Below, piece after piece: positions 10,004 through 17,480 of a stretch of DNA of 36,983 nucleotides (position 1 is its first letter; each line of letters starts with the position of its first letter). Source of the DNA: Myxococcaceae bacterium. GTDB taxonomy: Bacteria; Myxococcota; Myxococcia; Myxococcales; Myxococcaceae. The position numbers were made by a program, and so were the translations under genes. Location of the stretch: NCBI GenBank assembly GCA_020247085.1, contig JADCJJ010000611.1:1-36983 (forward strand), given 5' to 3'. The notes under the pieces were generated by a model. That model worked only from the letters and a program-made list of their open reading frames with translations, searched no databases and was not told the origin of the DNA.

Positions 10004-10553
10004 GGGCGCGCGGGCCGAGCGCGTCGTAGAGGAGCGCGGCCAGCACCAGCGCGTGGCTCAGCTGCCCCGAGGTCACGAGCCCGGGTACGTCCTCCCGCCG
10101 CACCAGCACCACCTCGAGATCCTCGCTCCCGTCCGGCCGGCCGCCGTGCACCTGCCGGCACCCCCGGGCGAGGAAGCTGTGGAGCCGGTTCGCCTGGAGC
10201 GCCGGGTTTGGGTGGCAGACGCCGAGGCGTTCGAGGGTGTCCGGCACGTAGCCGGTCTCTTCCTCGAGCTCGCGCAGGGCTGCCGCCTGCACGTCGGTCT
10301 CGTGCGGGTCGACGACGCCGCCGGGGATCTCGAGGCTGTTCGCCCAGGTGCCGAAGCGGAACTGCCGCACCAGCACCAGCCGCTGGTCCCGGGTGAGGGC
10401 GACGACGTTGACCCAGTCGGGGCAGTCGAGCACCGTGCGCACGTACTCGGTGCCGTCGCGGGGGTCGGCGACGTCGAGGGTCCGGGCGGTGAAGACGCGA
10501 AAGTCCCGCTCGGCCCGCGTTCGGAGCAACTTCCATTCGGATGGCGCCGTCAC
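9990..10553 (-). CDS. NUDIX hydrolase, ADP-ribose pyrophosphatase-like
   Basis: 187 residues. The order is an N-terminal beta segment, then VxVVALTRDQRLVLVRQFRFG, LEIPGGVVDP and the Nudix box (about 79-102) ending RELEEETGY with the metal-binding glutamates E95, E98 and E99. This layout is typical of ADP-sugar pyrophosphatases, which hydrolyse ADP-ribose to AMP and ribose-5-phosphate. The box has eight residues instead of seven between E85 and R94, a small departure from GX5EX7REUXEEXGU. GTG 10553 is the start. No Shine-Dalgarno is seen; GATACC lies 6 bases upstream. It converges on the WD40 gene with a 14-base overlap and diverges from the protease-like gene. Confidence 0.85.
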   Translation of the reverse strand: MTAPSEWKLLRTRAERDFRVFTARTLDVADPRDGTEYVRTVLDCPDWVNVVALTRDQRLVLVRQFRFGTWANSLEIPGGVVDPHETDVQAAALRELEEETGYVPDTLERLGVCHPNPALQANRLHSFLARGCRQVHGGRPDGSEDLEVVLVRREDVPGLVTSGQLSHALVLAALLYDALGPRALTAP

Positions 10554-10592
10554 CCCGCTGGTATCTCACAGCCGGGCGACGGGCAGGGGGCT

Positions 10593-10622
10593 TTGGCGCC
10601 GCCGGGGCTGCGGCGGTAGGGT
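10593..10622 (+). promoter_or_regulatory. Candidate promoter of the trypsin-fold gene
   Basis: TTGGCG (10593-10598), an 18-base spacer and TAGGGT (10617-10622), followed by 9 bases to the ATG at 10632. Transcription would begin within about 2-3 bases of the start codon. Prediction only. Confidence 0.4.
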
Positions 10623-10631
10623 GCAGCTGCG

Positions 10632-11588
10632 ATGGTTCCTGTCGACGCGGCGGCCTCGGTGGTGGTGCTCGAGTTCGAGCACGAGTTCGGGCTCGGCTTC
10701 GTCGCGCCCAACGGACGTATCGTCACCAACCTGCACCTGGCGTCGGACGAGCGGGAGATCGTTGCGCACCTGGCTGACGGCCGTCGCCTGCCGGTGCAGG
10801 GGGTGTGCGCCATCGACCCCAGGCGCGACCTCGTCGTGCTCGACGTGGGGCTCCTCGACGCGCCGCCGGTGCGGGGCGTTCCGGGGCGGGTTCCTGACGA
10901 GGGCGCGCCCGTGTTCGTGTTCAGCCGTGTACCCGAAGGTGACCGCTTGCGATGGGCGTGCGCCACGCTCAGCGGGGCCCAGGTGGTCGCGCCCGGGCTC
11001 ACCGTGCACCTGCTGCAGGGCACCGTGCCGCCCGAGGCGTCGGGGAGCCCGGTGGTGGCAGAGGACGGCGCCGTGCTCGGCATCGTCACGCTGGCCGAGG
11101 GCGACGAGGGGCCGTTGTCGCTGATGGTGCCGTGGCGCCACGTGGAGCCCCTGATGCCGCAGAACCAGCAGCTGCCGCTCTCGGCGCTCGAGCGGACCCG
11201 CCGTGGGCCTCGCCGCGAGATTCCCAACCACCCCCTCTCGCTGCTCGAGGGGTCCAACCTCGCCGGGCTCGAGGCCACCACCCGCGCCCTCACCGGCGCC
11301 ATCGAGGTCGGCGCGCCGGCCTACAACGAGGGCGACGTCGCCCGCTGCTACCGGGTCTACCGGCAGGTGGCGCGGCAGCTCATCGACGCCAGGGTCGATT
11401 GCCCCGGGGTGCAGACGGCCCTCCGCGACGGCCTCGAGCGCGCCCGAACGCTGTCGGACGTCGACCTCCAGGCCTGGGCGATGCGCGACACCTTCGACGG
11501 CCTGCTGTCGGTGATCGAGAAGTACCTGCGCACCCGGTTGGGGCTGGCGGTGGCGGTGACGCAGGGGAAGCCGACGATGCCCAACTGA
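10632..11588 (+). CDS. Trypsin-fold serine protease-like protein, cytosolic
   Basis: 318 residues. Residues 1-185 resemble a compact HtrA/trypsin-like domain. GLGFVAPNGRIVTNLHLAS supplies H35, DPRRDLVVLDV supplies D66 and EASGSPVV supplies S137 in the place of GNSGGP, so a His-Asp-Ser triad appears intact. No signal peptide, transmembrane segment or PDZ domain is present, which is unusual for this fold. The C-terminal 130 residues (from about 200) are helical and unrecognised; they could be a substrate or partner domain. It starts at ATG 10632, has no Shine-Dalgarno, and is convergent with the lipoprotein gene. Proteolytic activity is inferred from the triad only. Confidence 0.7.
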   Translation: MVPVDAAASVVVLEFEHEFGLGFVAPNGRIVTNLHLASDEREIVAHLADGRRLPVQGVCAIDPRRDLVVLDVGLLDAPPVRGVPGRVPDEGAPVFVFSRVPEGDRLRWACATLSGAQVVAPGLTVHLLQGTVPPEASGSPVVAEDGAVLGIVTLAEGDEGPLSLMVPWRHVEPLMPQNQQLPLSALERTRRGPRREIPNHPLSLLEGSNLAGLEATTRALTGAIEVGAPAYNEGDVARCYRVYRQVARQLIDARVDCPGVQTALRDGLERARTLSDVDLQAWAMRDTFDGLLSVIEKYLRTRLGLAVAVTQGKPTMPN

Positions 11589-11616
11589 CCCCCGGCTGGG
11601 CGAGGGGCACCGGGCA

Positions 11617-11637
11617 CGCCCCCTTGTTTCGGGGGCG
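11617..11637. terminator. Hairpin between convergent genes
   Basis: CGCCCCC (11617-11623) and GGGGGCG (11631-11637) pair around a TTGTTTC loop, in the 54-base gap between the protease-like gene and the leftward lipoprotein gene. It is placed to serve as a bidirectional terminator, but neither side has a T-tract. Confidence 0.4.
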
Positions 11638-11642
11638 AGCCG

Positions 11643-12629
11643 TCACGGCCAGGCGACCTCGACCGTGGAGCCGTCGGCCCGCTTCACCTCGAGCGTCGCC
11701 GGCACGCCCTTGAGCCGCAGCCGAGAGAGGCTCTGCGGGAGCGCCGGCTGCCGGTCGACGTTGAGCACCACGTCGCCCGCCGCGAGCTGGCCGTCGCGTC
11801 CGGAGAGGACCGCGGTGCCCGGCAGCGCACGGGCGAGCGTCGCGGCCTGCGCGTCGCTCACGCCCGGGGCGAGCACGCGCGCCCGGTTCTGGAGCGTGAG
11901 CTCCCGCTGGAGCGCGTCGGCGCCCTCGCTGGCGGCGCTGGCCGAGAAGAGGCTGGCGGAGGCGGGCGTAGCGACGAGGGTGAGGTTGCTCCGGGGCGCA
12001 GGGATCCGAGCGGCGGCGTGCTGGCGGGCGTGCTCGGCCGCCTGCGCCACCACCTTGTCGAGCAGCGCCGTGAGCGGCGGGGCCTCGTCCCACTCGGCCT
12101 CGGGTGAGGGCGCCTCGAAGGGGTCGACCGTCACCTGGCCGCCGAGCTCGACGAGCGTGGTGCGAGAGCTGGGGTGGGAGAGCTCAGCGCGCACCAGCCA
12201 GGTCGTCTCTTCGGTCGACGTCGAGCCGCGCGCCTGGCCGCTCGACGACTCGAGCTGCCGCACCGCGCTCGACAGGCGCCGCTCGATGAACAGCTCGAGG
12301 GTGGCGCCCTGGTCTGGCCGCGAGCCCGCCCGCACCAGCGTGGGGACGGCGTCGGTGGCGACCCACGCGTCGGGCACGCCGAGCTTGAGCACCTTGAACT
12401 CCGTCGGCCCGTAGACGGCGAGCACGTCGCCGACCTCGGAGACGACGCGGTCGCAGGCCCGCTGGGCGAGCTCGAACTGGCGGCCTCCGGTGACGTCCGC
12501 GCCCGAGAGGCGCGGCGGCAGCACGAAGAGCGTCGTCAGCTGCAAAGGCTGGGGCGGCGGCTTCACCACCTTCGACAGCCCCGAGCAGCCCACGGCACCG
12601 ACAGCCCACGTCACCAGGAGCGCGCGCAT
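11643..12629 (-). CDS. Putative lipoprotein of unknown function
   Basis: 328 residues, not recognised. The N-terminus MRALLVTWAVGAVGC ends in an AVGC lipobox-like site (C15), predicting a lipid-anchored envelope protein. Residues 25-190 read like a mixed alpha/beta domain of the sort seen in other lipoproteins. The C-terminal 80 residues include an LSGRDGQLAAGDVVLNVD segment followed by LRLKGVPATLEVKRADG, which resembles a PDZ ligand-binding fold, so protein or peptide binding is plausible. ATG 12629 has no Shine-Dalgarno but carries TAGCGT 9 bases upstream. It is divergent from the DUF2079-type gene across a 397-base gap. Confidence 0.55.
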   Translation of the reverse strand: MRALLVTWAVGAVGCSGLSKVVKPPPQPLQLTTLFVLPPRLSGADVTGGRQFELAQRACDRVVSEVGDVLAVYGPTEFKVLKLGVPDAWVATDAVPTLVRAGSRPDQGATLELFIERRLSSAVRQLESSSGQARGSTSTEETTWLVRAELSHPSSRTTLVELGGQVTVDPFEAPSPEAEWDEAPPLTALLDKVVAQAAEHARQHAAARIPAPRSNLTLVATPASASLFSASAASEGADALQRELTLQNRARVLAPGVSDAQAATLARALPGTAVLSGRDGQLAAGDVVLNVDRQPALPQSLSRLRLKGVPATLEVKRADGSTVEVAWP

Positions 12630-13026
12630 GCCCCCGAGACGCTACCGCCCGTTTCGTGGCCGGGCTCGGAGAAACCAACGGGAGCGCCGGCCTGTTCTGC
12701 TTTCCTCGCTCGAACACGCCCTCGGGGCCCCACCAGCGCACCACGAATCTTGTGTCGGGAGGGCGGCGAACAGGCCGGCACTCTCACCGGGTCGTAGCAC
12801 GCGGCCAGCGGGCTTCGCCAAAGCGCTCGTGTGACATTCCGATGGCCAGGAAAGATCCGTGAGCTCATGAGGTTACGAGCATGGGCGGGTGAGATGGTGG
12901 CCGCCGACAGGCCGTGGTGTCAGGCGCGCGCGCACCTCGTCAGGCCGCCCGGTGCGCCGTCGAAGAGCCCCCGAGGGCGCGGGCCCGCTTGCCTCGCTGG
13001 CGCATTTCGGTGACGAGGTGAGGCCG
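12630..13026. other. Long divergent intergenic region
   Basis: 397 bases between the leftward lipoprotein gene and the rightward membrane protein gene, with no convincing coding frame. It contains a nested inverted repeat (12686-12779), the likely promoter of the lipoprotein gene at its left edge (TAGCGT, 12639-12644 on the minus strand) and a Shine-Dalgarno (GAGGTGAGG, 13014-13022) for the gene at 13027. Confidence 0.6.
12686..12779. repeat. Nested inverted repeat (possible structured RNA or MITE-like element)
   Basis: The outer arms GCCGGCCTGTTC (12686-12697) and GAACAGGCCGGC (12768-12779) are perfect 12-base complements. Inside them CGCCCTC (12717-12723) pairs with GAGGGCG (12759-12765). 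The whole can fold into one 94-base stem with an asymmetric left bulge. It lies upstream of two divergent genes, so it is not a terminator for either. No transposase or target duplication is seen. Confidence 0.6.
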
Positions 13027-14535
13027 ATGAGCGCCCGTTGGACGAGCCCGAGCCGGCTGTGCGTCGTCACGGCGGTGGCGCTGGTTGTGGCCGCCCTCAC
13101 CGGGGTGTCTGGCGTCTGGCCGCTGGGCCTTACCGGCGCGGGCCTGCTGCTGGGCGCGTGGCGGCGTCCCCCGGACTTCTCGCTGGCGCCCGACCCTCGG
13201 GCGTGGCGCGCGTTGTCGGGCGCGGCGCTGGGGTGGCTCGTCGCGGTGGCGCTGACGCGCTTCGGGGCCTTCGCGCTCGAGGGCGTCACGCTCGGGGCGC
13301 TGGTGCAGGCCCTCGACAGCACCCACCACGGGCGCTTCGGGGAGAGCTCGCTGCTGGGCGGGAGCCTCTTCGCCTCGGCGCCGGCGCTCATCCTCCTGCC
13401 GCTGGTGGCGCTGCACGAGCTGTGGCCGACGCCGCTGTGGCCGGTGGTGGCGAGCGCGCTGGTCGTCTGGGCGGGGCTCTTCCCCGCGCGGCGCCTGGTG
13501 CGCCTCGCCAACGGTGGCCCACACGGCGCCCTCGAGCTGGCGGTGGTCCTGGCGTGGCTGGGAAACGAGCTGACGTCGAGGGCGCTGGCGCAGGGGGCGC
13601 TGCTCGAGCCCCTCGTCGCGCTCCTGTTCGCGTGGCTGGTCGTCGCCTGGGTGGAGCGCGACGACGAGCGCGCGGCGGCGCTGGCGGCGGCCCTGCTGGT
13701 GACGAAGGACGAGGCGGTGCTGCTGCTGCTGGGCTTCGTGGCGGCCGGCGTGGCCGTGGAGCGGTGGCGGTGGCGACAGGGGCTCCTGCTCACCGGGGCC
13801 GCCGGCGGCTGGCTCCTCTTCGTCGGCCGTGTCATCCGCCCGGGGCTGCTCGGGGCGGGGCAGGCGGGGCCCTGGGCCGGGTGGAGCGCGCCGACGCTGT
13901 GGCTGGCCCTCGGGCCCGTCTGGCGGGCGCCGCTCGACGCCCTGGCGCGCCTGGCGACGTCGGGGTGGTGGCGGGCGCTGCTGCCGCTGGCGCTGCTGCC
14001 GCTGGGCTCGGCGCGCGCGCTCGGCGCCACGCTGCCGTTCGCGGCGTTGGTGGCGCTGTCGGGTGACGACGCGGTGCGTGGGTGGGCCGCGCCGATGCTG
14101 GCCTCGGTCACCGGAGCGCTGCTCTTCGGGGTGCTCGACGTCTGGGCTCGCTGGCGCGCCGCCCCCGGCGCGCGGTGGCGTGAGGCCGTCGTCGTCGGGG
14201 CACTGGTGGCCTTTGGTGTGTCGACCCGGGCGCCGCTCCGCGTGCTGCCGGTCGACTTCGAGCGCCACCGTCACCTCGCCGCCGCCCTGGCCTCGCTCCG
14301 CGCCGAGGCGCCCGTCTGCCTCCAGCCCGCGCTGGTGCCGTACGCACAGCGCCCTCGAGACGTCAGGCCGCTGCTCGGGGAGCGCTGCCTCGCGCGCCCC
14401 GGCGCGGTGGGGGTGCTGCACCCGGCGCTGTCGCCAGCGCCCCTGTCCCGCGCGGCGCTGGAGCGGTGGACGGCGAGCGGCCGCGCCGAGGCGCTGCCGG
14501 GCGGCTTCCTGCTGCTGCGGCCTTCAGGGCCGTGA
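13027..14535 (+). CDS. DUF2079-type polytopic membrane protein
   Basis: 502 residues with about ten to twelve hydrophobic segments. The pattern resembles the DUF2079 family, predicted membrane proteins with a glycosyltransferase-C-like fold. Early on it has ALVQALDSTHHGRFGESSLL, then APALILLPLVALHELWPTPLWPVVASALVVWAG, LARRLVRLAN-like loops, and a soluble C-terminal tail of about 95 residues with paired Cys (CLQP and ERCLARPG). Biochemical role unknown; transfer of lipid-linked sugars is possible. The frame is open further upstream, but ATG 13027 has a clear Shine-Dalgarno (GAGGTGAGG). Its 3' end overlaps the convergent PilZ-receiver gene by 12 bases. Confidence 0.65.
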   Translation: MSARWTSPSRLCVVTAVALVVAALTGVSGVWPLGLTGAGLLLGAWRRPPDFSLAPDPRAWRALSGAALGWLVAVALTRFGAFALEGVTLGALVQALDSTHHGRFGESSLLGGSLFASAPALILLPLVALHELWPTPLWPVVASALVVWAGLFPARRLVRLANGGPHGALELAVVLAWLGNELTSRALAQGALLEPLVALLFAWLVVAWVERDDERAAALAAALLVTKDEAVLLLLGFVAAGVAVERWRWRQGLLLTGAAGGWLLFVGRVIRPGLLGAGQAGPWAGWSAPTLWLALGPVWRAPLDALARLATSGWWRALLPLALLPLGSARALGATLPFAALVALSGDDAVRGWAAPMLASVTGALLFGVLDVWARWRAAPGARWREAVVVGALVAFGVSTRAPLRVLPVDFERHRHLAAALASLRAEAPVCLQPALVPYAQRPRDVRPLLGERCLARPGAVGVLHPALSPAPLSRAALERWTASGRAEALPGGFLLLRPSGP

Positions 14536-15609
14536 GGGCGGCGGCCGACCGAGTTCCTGGGCGAGCCGGTCCGTGAGGGCGTCGATGGGGTCGAGCTTCG
14601 AGAAGACGGCGTCGGCGAGCTGTGAGTCCTCGAGGGCGGCCAGCTCCTCGGGGCTGGCCGCCGAGAAGAGGAACAGGCGCAGGCCCGTCTCGTTGCCATT
14701 CCGCCGGACTCGCTCGAGCAGCCCCCGACCGTCGAGGTGGGGCATGTGCAGGTCGAGCACCACCAGGTCGAGCTCGAAGAGCAGCTCGGTGAGCTTCGCG
14801 AGCCCCTCCCGGCCGTCTCTGGCGAGCACGACGTCGACGTTCATCGCCTGGAGCACCCGCGCGAGCGTCGACCGCCAGATGGCCTCGTCGTCGACGACGA
14901 GGACCCGCGGACGACGGACAGCGTACTCCCGGAGGAGCGCGTCGAGTGGCCGCAGCGACTCGTCCGTCGGGTCGATGAACTGCACTCCGACGCCCGGTGC
15001 CGGGCCCGAGTCGACGCGGTGCGCGACCCGCACCGGCACCTCGAGGGACTGACCCTCGGGGAGCGACAAGCGCAGCGGGAGCTCCTGCCCCACGGGCGGT
15101 TGCGGGGCGCAGGTGACGAAGAGGCCGCCGCGAGAGACGTCGGCGGCAAACTGCGGCGCGGAGGAGGGGACACCGGCGAGATGCGCCCCGAGCGCGGCCT
15201 CGTAGCGGTCCGCCTGCCGGGTGACGCCTCCGGGCTTGAGCACCGGCCGGCCGGCGTGACGCTCCCGCGCGTGGCGGGCGATGCAGATGAGCAGCGCCGG
15301 CGAGGGAAGCCACTCGACGACGGCGTTCGTGGGGTCGAGCGGAACCAGCCGCTGCGCCGGGAAGCGGTCGTCGCCGATCGTCACCGTCAGCGGGCACGGC
15401 GCGGCGGAGGAGGCCGGGAGCGGCGCGCTGAGCCGCAGGCAGCCGTCGGCGACGGCGTGCGCCCACGTCTCGGCGAACCCCTCCATCGTCGTGAAGCGCG
15501 ATGCCGCCGCACCGTCGTCACCGTACTGGACGGGCAGGGTGGCGCGAGGGGGGGAGCGACGGGCTCTGAGCACGGCCAGGGCCTGTCGGGAGACGGAAGG
15601 CGTTCCCAC
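14524..15609 (-). CDS. PilZ domain-response regulator receiver hybrid
   Basis: 361 residues, cytosolic. Residues about 20-105 form a PilZ-like beta-rich segment. Residues about 120-215 look like a second PilZ-type domain with DVSRGGLFV (157-165) and PGVGVQFID (205-213). Residues 235-358 are a CheY-like receiver: D240/D241 acidic pocket (VLVVDDE), phospho-acceptor D286 (VVLDLHMP), a Ser in LFLFSA and the Lys in VFSKLDP. PilZ domains often bind cyclic-di-GMP, but the RxxxR part of that motif is not obvious, so binding is uncertain. There is no output domain after the receiver. GTG 15609 is preceded by TACATC 7 bases upstream. No cognate kinase is adjacent. A link to motility is plausible but unproven. 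Confidence 0.8.
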   Translation of the reverse strand: MGTPSVSRQALAVLRARRSPPRATLPVQYGDDGAAASRFTTMEGFAETWAHAVADGCLRLSAPLPASSAAPCPLTVTIGDDRFPAQRLVPLDPTNAVVEWLPSPALLICIARHARERHAGRPVLKPGGVTRQADRYEAALGAHLAGVPSSAPQFAADVSRGGLFVTCAPQPPVGQELPLRLSLPEGQSLEVPVRVAHRVDSGPAPGVGVQFIDPTDESLRPLDALLREYAVRRPRVLVVDDEAIWRSTLARVLQAMNVDVVLARDGREGLAKLTELLFELDLVVLDLHMPHLDGRGLLERVRRNGNETGLRLFLFSAASPEELAALEDSQLADAVFSKLDPIDALTDRLAQELGRPPPSRP

Positions 15610-15616
15610 GAACGGA

Positions 15617-15645
15617 GATGTAGCGGGCGTCGTGGCGGCGCGAAA
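15617..15645 (-). promoter_or_regulatory. Candidate promoter of the PilZ-receiver gene
   Basis: On the minus strand TTTCGC (15645-15640), a 17-base spacer and TACATC (15622-15617) are followed by 7 bases to the GTG start. The same TTTCGC-N17 arrangement occurs before ffh. Prediction only. Confidence 0.35.
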
Positions 15646-15704
15646 GTGAGTCGGCGCGCAACCGGGTCATCGGCCGCTGCCGAGTCTTCGCGGCCCCACG
15701 TCAA

Positions 15705-15792
15705 TGCACGGGATGGGGCTCGAACCCATACGGCCCACCGAAGGACCTGCGGATTTTAAGTCCGCTGCGTCTACCAGTTTCGCCACCCGTGC
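15705..15792 (-). tRNA. tRNA-Leu (anticodon TAA)
   Basis: The minus strand folds as a class II tRNA of 88 bases. The 7-bp acceptor stem is GCACGGG/CCCGTGC with discriminator A. The D-arm is TGGCGAAACTGGTAGACGCA. The anticodon stem GCGGA/TCCGC carries loop CTTAAAA (anticodon TAA at 15756-15758). A long variable arm (GGTCCTTCGGTGGGCC) and the T-arm GGGTTCGAGCCCC follow. The long variable arm and anticodon identify a leucine tRNA reading UUA/UUG. CCA is not encoded. The 5' end is only 23 bases from the divergent ffh start. No integrase or attachment duplication is seen at its 3' end. Confidence 0.95.
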
Positions 15793-15798
15793 CATGTG

Positions 15799-15806
15799 GG
15801 TATACC
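15799..15806. promoter_or_regulatory. Palindromic -10-like box shared by tRNA-Leu and ffh
   Basis: GGTATACC is a perfect 8-base palindrome in the 23-base spacer. Leftward, TATACC ends 6 bases before the mature tRNA 5' end. Rightward, TATACC ends 9 bases before the ffh ATG, with TTTCGC (15778-15783) 17 bases upstream inside the tRNA gene. One box could therefore serve both directions, giving a nearly leaderless ffh mRNA. Inference from position and sequence. Confidence 0.45.
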
Positions 15807-15815
15807 GCACGGCCC

Positions 15816-17462
15816 ATGCTCGAGACTGTCTCCAAAGGGTTCAAGGCGGCGCGCAACCGGTTCCTCGGCAAGGCCGAGCTGACGCCCGACGTCGTCGACG
15901 AGTCGCTCCGTGACATCCGGGTGGCGCTGCTCGAGGGCGACGTCGCCTTCGACGTCGTGAAGACATTCGTCGCCCGTGTTCGCGAGAAGGCCATCGGCGC
16001 GACGGTGCAGACCACCCTCACCGACAAGGCCGGCAAGAAGGTGAAGGTTGCCCCCGGCGACCACTTCGTGAAGATCTGCCACGACGAGCTCGAGGCCCTG
16101 ATGGGCCCGGTCGACACCTCGATTCCCCAGAAGCACCGGGGGCAGGGCGTCAGCGGCATCATGATGGTGGGCCTGCAGGGCTCGGGCAAGACGACGACGA
16201 CGGGGAAGATCGCCAACAAGCTGAAGAAAGACGGGCGCAAGGTGCTGCTGGTGGCGGCCGACGTCTACCGGCCGGCGGCCGTCGATCAGCTCAAGGTGCT
16301 CGGGGCGCAGCTCGACGTGCCGGTGTTCTCGGAGCCGGGCCTCGCACCGCCCGAGCTCGCCAGGCGGGCTTACGAGAAGGCCGCCGCCGAGAAGATCGAC
16401 ACCGTCATCATCGACACCGCCGGCCGGCTGGCGATCGACGAGGCGCTGATGACCGAGCTCGAGGCCATCAAGGCCAATGTCAAGCCCGACGCGACGCTGC
16501 TGGTGTGCGACGCGATGATCGGCCAGGACTCGGTGCGCACCGCCGATACGTTCAACAAGCGCATCGGCATCGACGGCTTCGTGCTCACCAAGCTCGATGG
16601 TGACGCCCGCGGCGGCGCGGCGCTGTCGATCAAGGAAGTCACCGGCAAGCCGATCAAGTTCCTCGGCATGGGCGAGTCGCTCGACAAGCTCGAGGAGTTC
16701 CGCCCCGACGGGCTCGCGAGCCGCATCCTCGGGTTCGGCGACATCGTCGGCCTGATGAAGGACTTCGAGGGGGTCGTCGACGAGAAGAAGGCCGAGGAGG
16801 ACGCGAAGAAGCTCCTCTCGGGCAACTTCAACATGCGGGACTTCGTCGAGCAGATCCAGACGGTGCGCCGCATGGGGCCGCTGAAGGACCTGCTCGAGAA
16901 GTTTCCGCTCTTCGGCGACCTGACCGAGCAGATGAACCCCGACGAGAAGGAACTCGACAAGATCGAGGCGCTGTACAACTCGATGACCGAGCAGGAGCGG
17001 AAGGACCCGTCGCTCATCAAGGCCTCGCGCGTCGAGCGCATCGCGAAGGGCTCGGGCCGCAAACCGCAAGACGTGCAGGAGCTGCTGCAGAAGTTCACGG
17101 TGATGCAGCAGATGATGGGGTCGATCGGTCAGAACCCCGGGCTCCTCGGCAACATCCCTGGCTTCAAGCAGCTCGCCCAGATGTCGAAGCTGAAGGACAT
17201 GAACCTGGGTGAGATGTTCGCGAAGGACCCGCTCATGCAGCAGGCGCTCGGCATGGGGGCCCCGGGCCTGCCGATGCAGATGCCAGCGGGCCTGCCGCCC
17301 GGCTACACGCCCCCGATGTCGAAGGCGCAGCTCGCCCAGGCGCGGCTTCAGGGGTACTCGGCGGCACCCCAGGCGACGCGGCAGAGCGACGCCGAGCGCA
17401 AGGCGCTGAAGGAGCGCCGCAAGCGGGAGAAGGACGCGCGCAAGAAGAACCGGCGCCGCTGA
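15816..17462 (+). CDS. ffh: Signal recognition particle GTPase Ffh
   Basis: 548 residues, the protein subunit of SRP. It binds signal sequences of nascent membrane proteins and, with 4.5S RNA and FtsY, delivers ribosomes to the translocon. The N domain occupies about 1-100. The G domain has GLQGSGKTTTTGK (about 118-130), DTAGRLAIDEALM and TKLDGDARGGAALS. The Met-rich M domain from about 330 includes MGPLKDLLEKFP and RIAKGSGRKPQDVQELL. A long C-terminal tail (about 480-548) is rich in Met, Pro and Gln and ends in a strongly basic RRKREKDARKKNRRR segment, longer than in E. coli Ffh. ATG 15816 is the family start. It has no Shine-Dalgarno and a TATACC 9 bases upstream. Confidence 0.97.
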   Translation: MLETVSKGFKAARNRFLGKAELTPDVVDESLRDIRVALLEGDVAFDVVKTFVARVREKAIGATVQTTLTDKAGKKVKVAPGDHFVKICHDELEALMGPVDTSIPQKHRGQGVSGIMMVGLQGSGKTTTTGKIANKLKKDGRKVLLVAADVYRPAAVDQLKVLGAQLDVPVFSEPGLAPPELARRAYEKAAAEKIDTVIIDTAGRLAIDEALMTELEAIKANVKPDATLLVCDAMIGQDSVRTADTFNKRIGIDGFVLTKLDGDARGGAALSIKEVTGKPIKFLGMGESLDKLEEFRPDGLASRILGFGDIVGLMKDFEGVVDEKKAEEDAKKLLSGNFNMRDFVEQIQTVRRMGPLKDLLEKFPLFGDLTEQMNPDEKELDKIEALYNSMTEQERKDPSLIKASRVERIAKGSGRKPQDVQELLQKFTVMQQMMGSIGQNPGLLGNIPGFKQLAQMSKLKDMNLGEMFAKDPLMQQALGMGAPGLPMQMPAGLPPGYTPPMSKAQLAQARLQGYSAAPQATRQSDAERKALKERRKREKDARKKNRRR

Positions 17463-17480
17463 CCGCTGCCGCTGGCGACG

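Noticed and set aside
15705-15792. tRNA-Leu as an integration site
   Set aside because: No integrase, no direct repeat of the tRNA 3' end, and both neighbours look like ordinary chromosomal genes.
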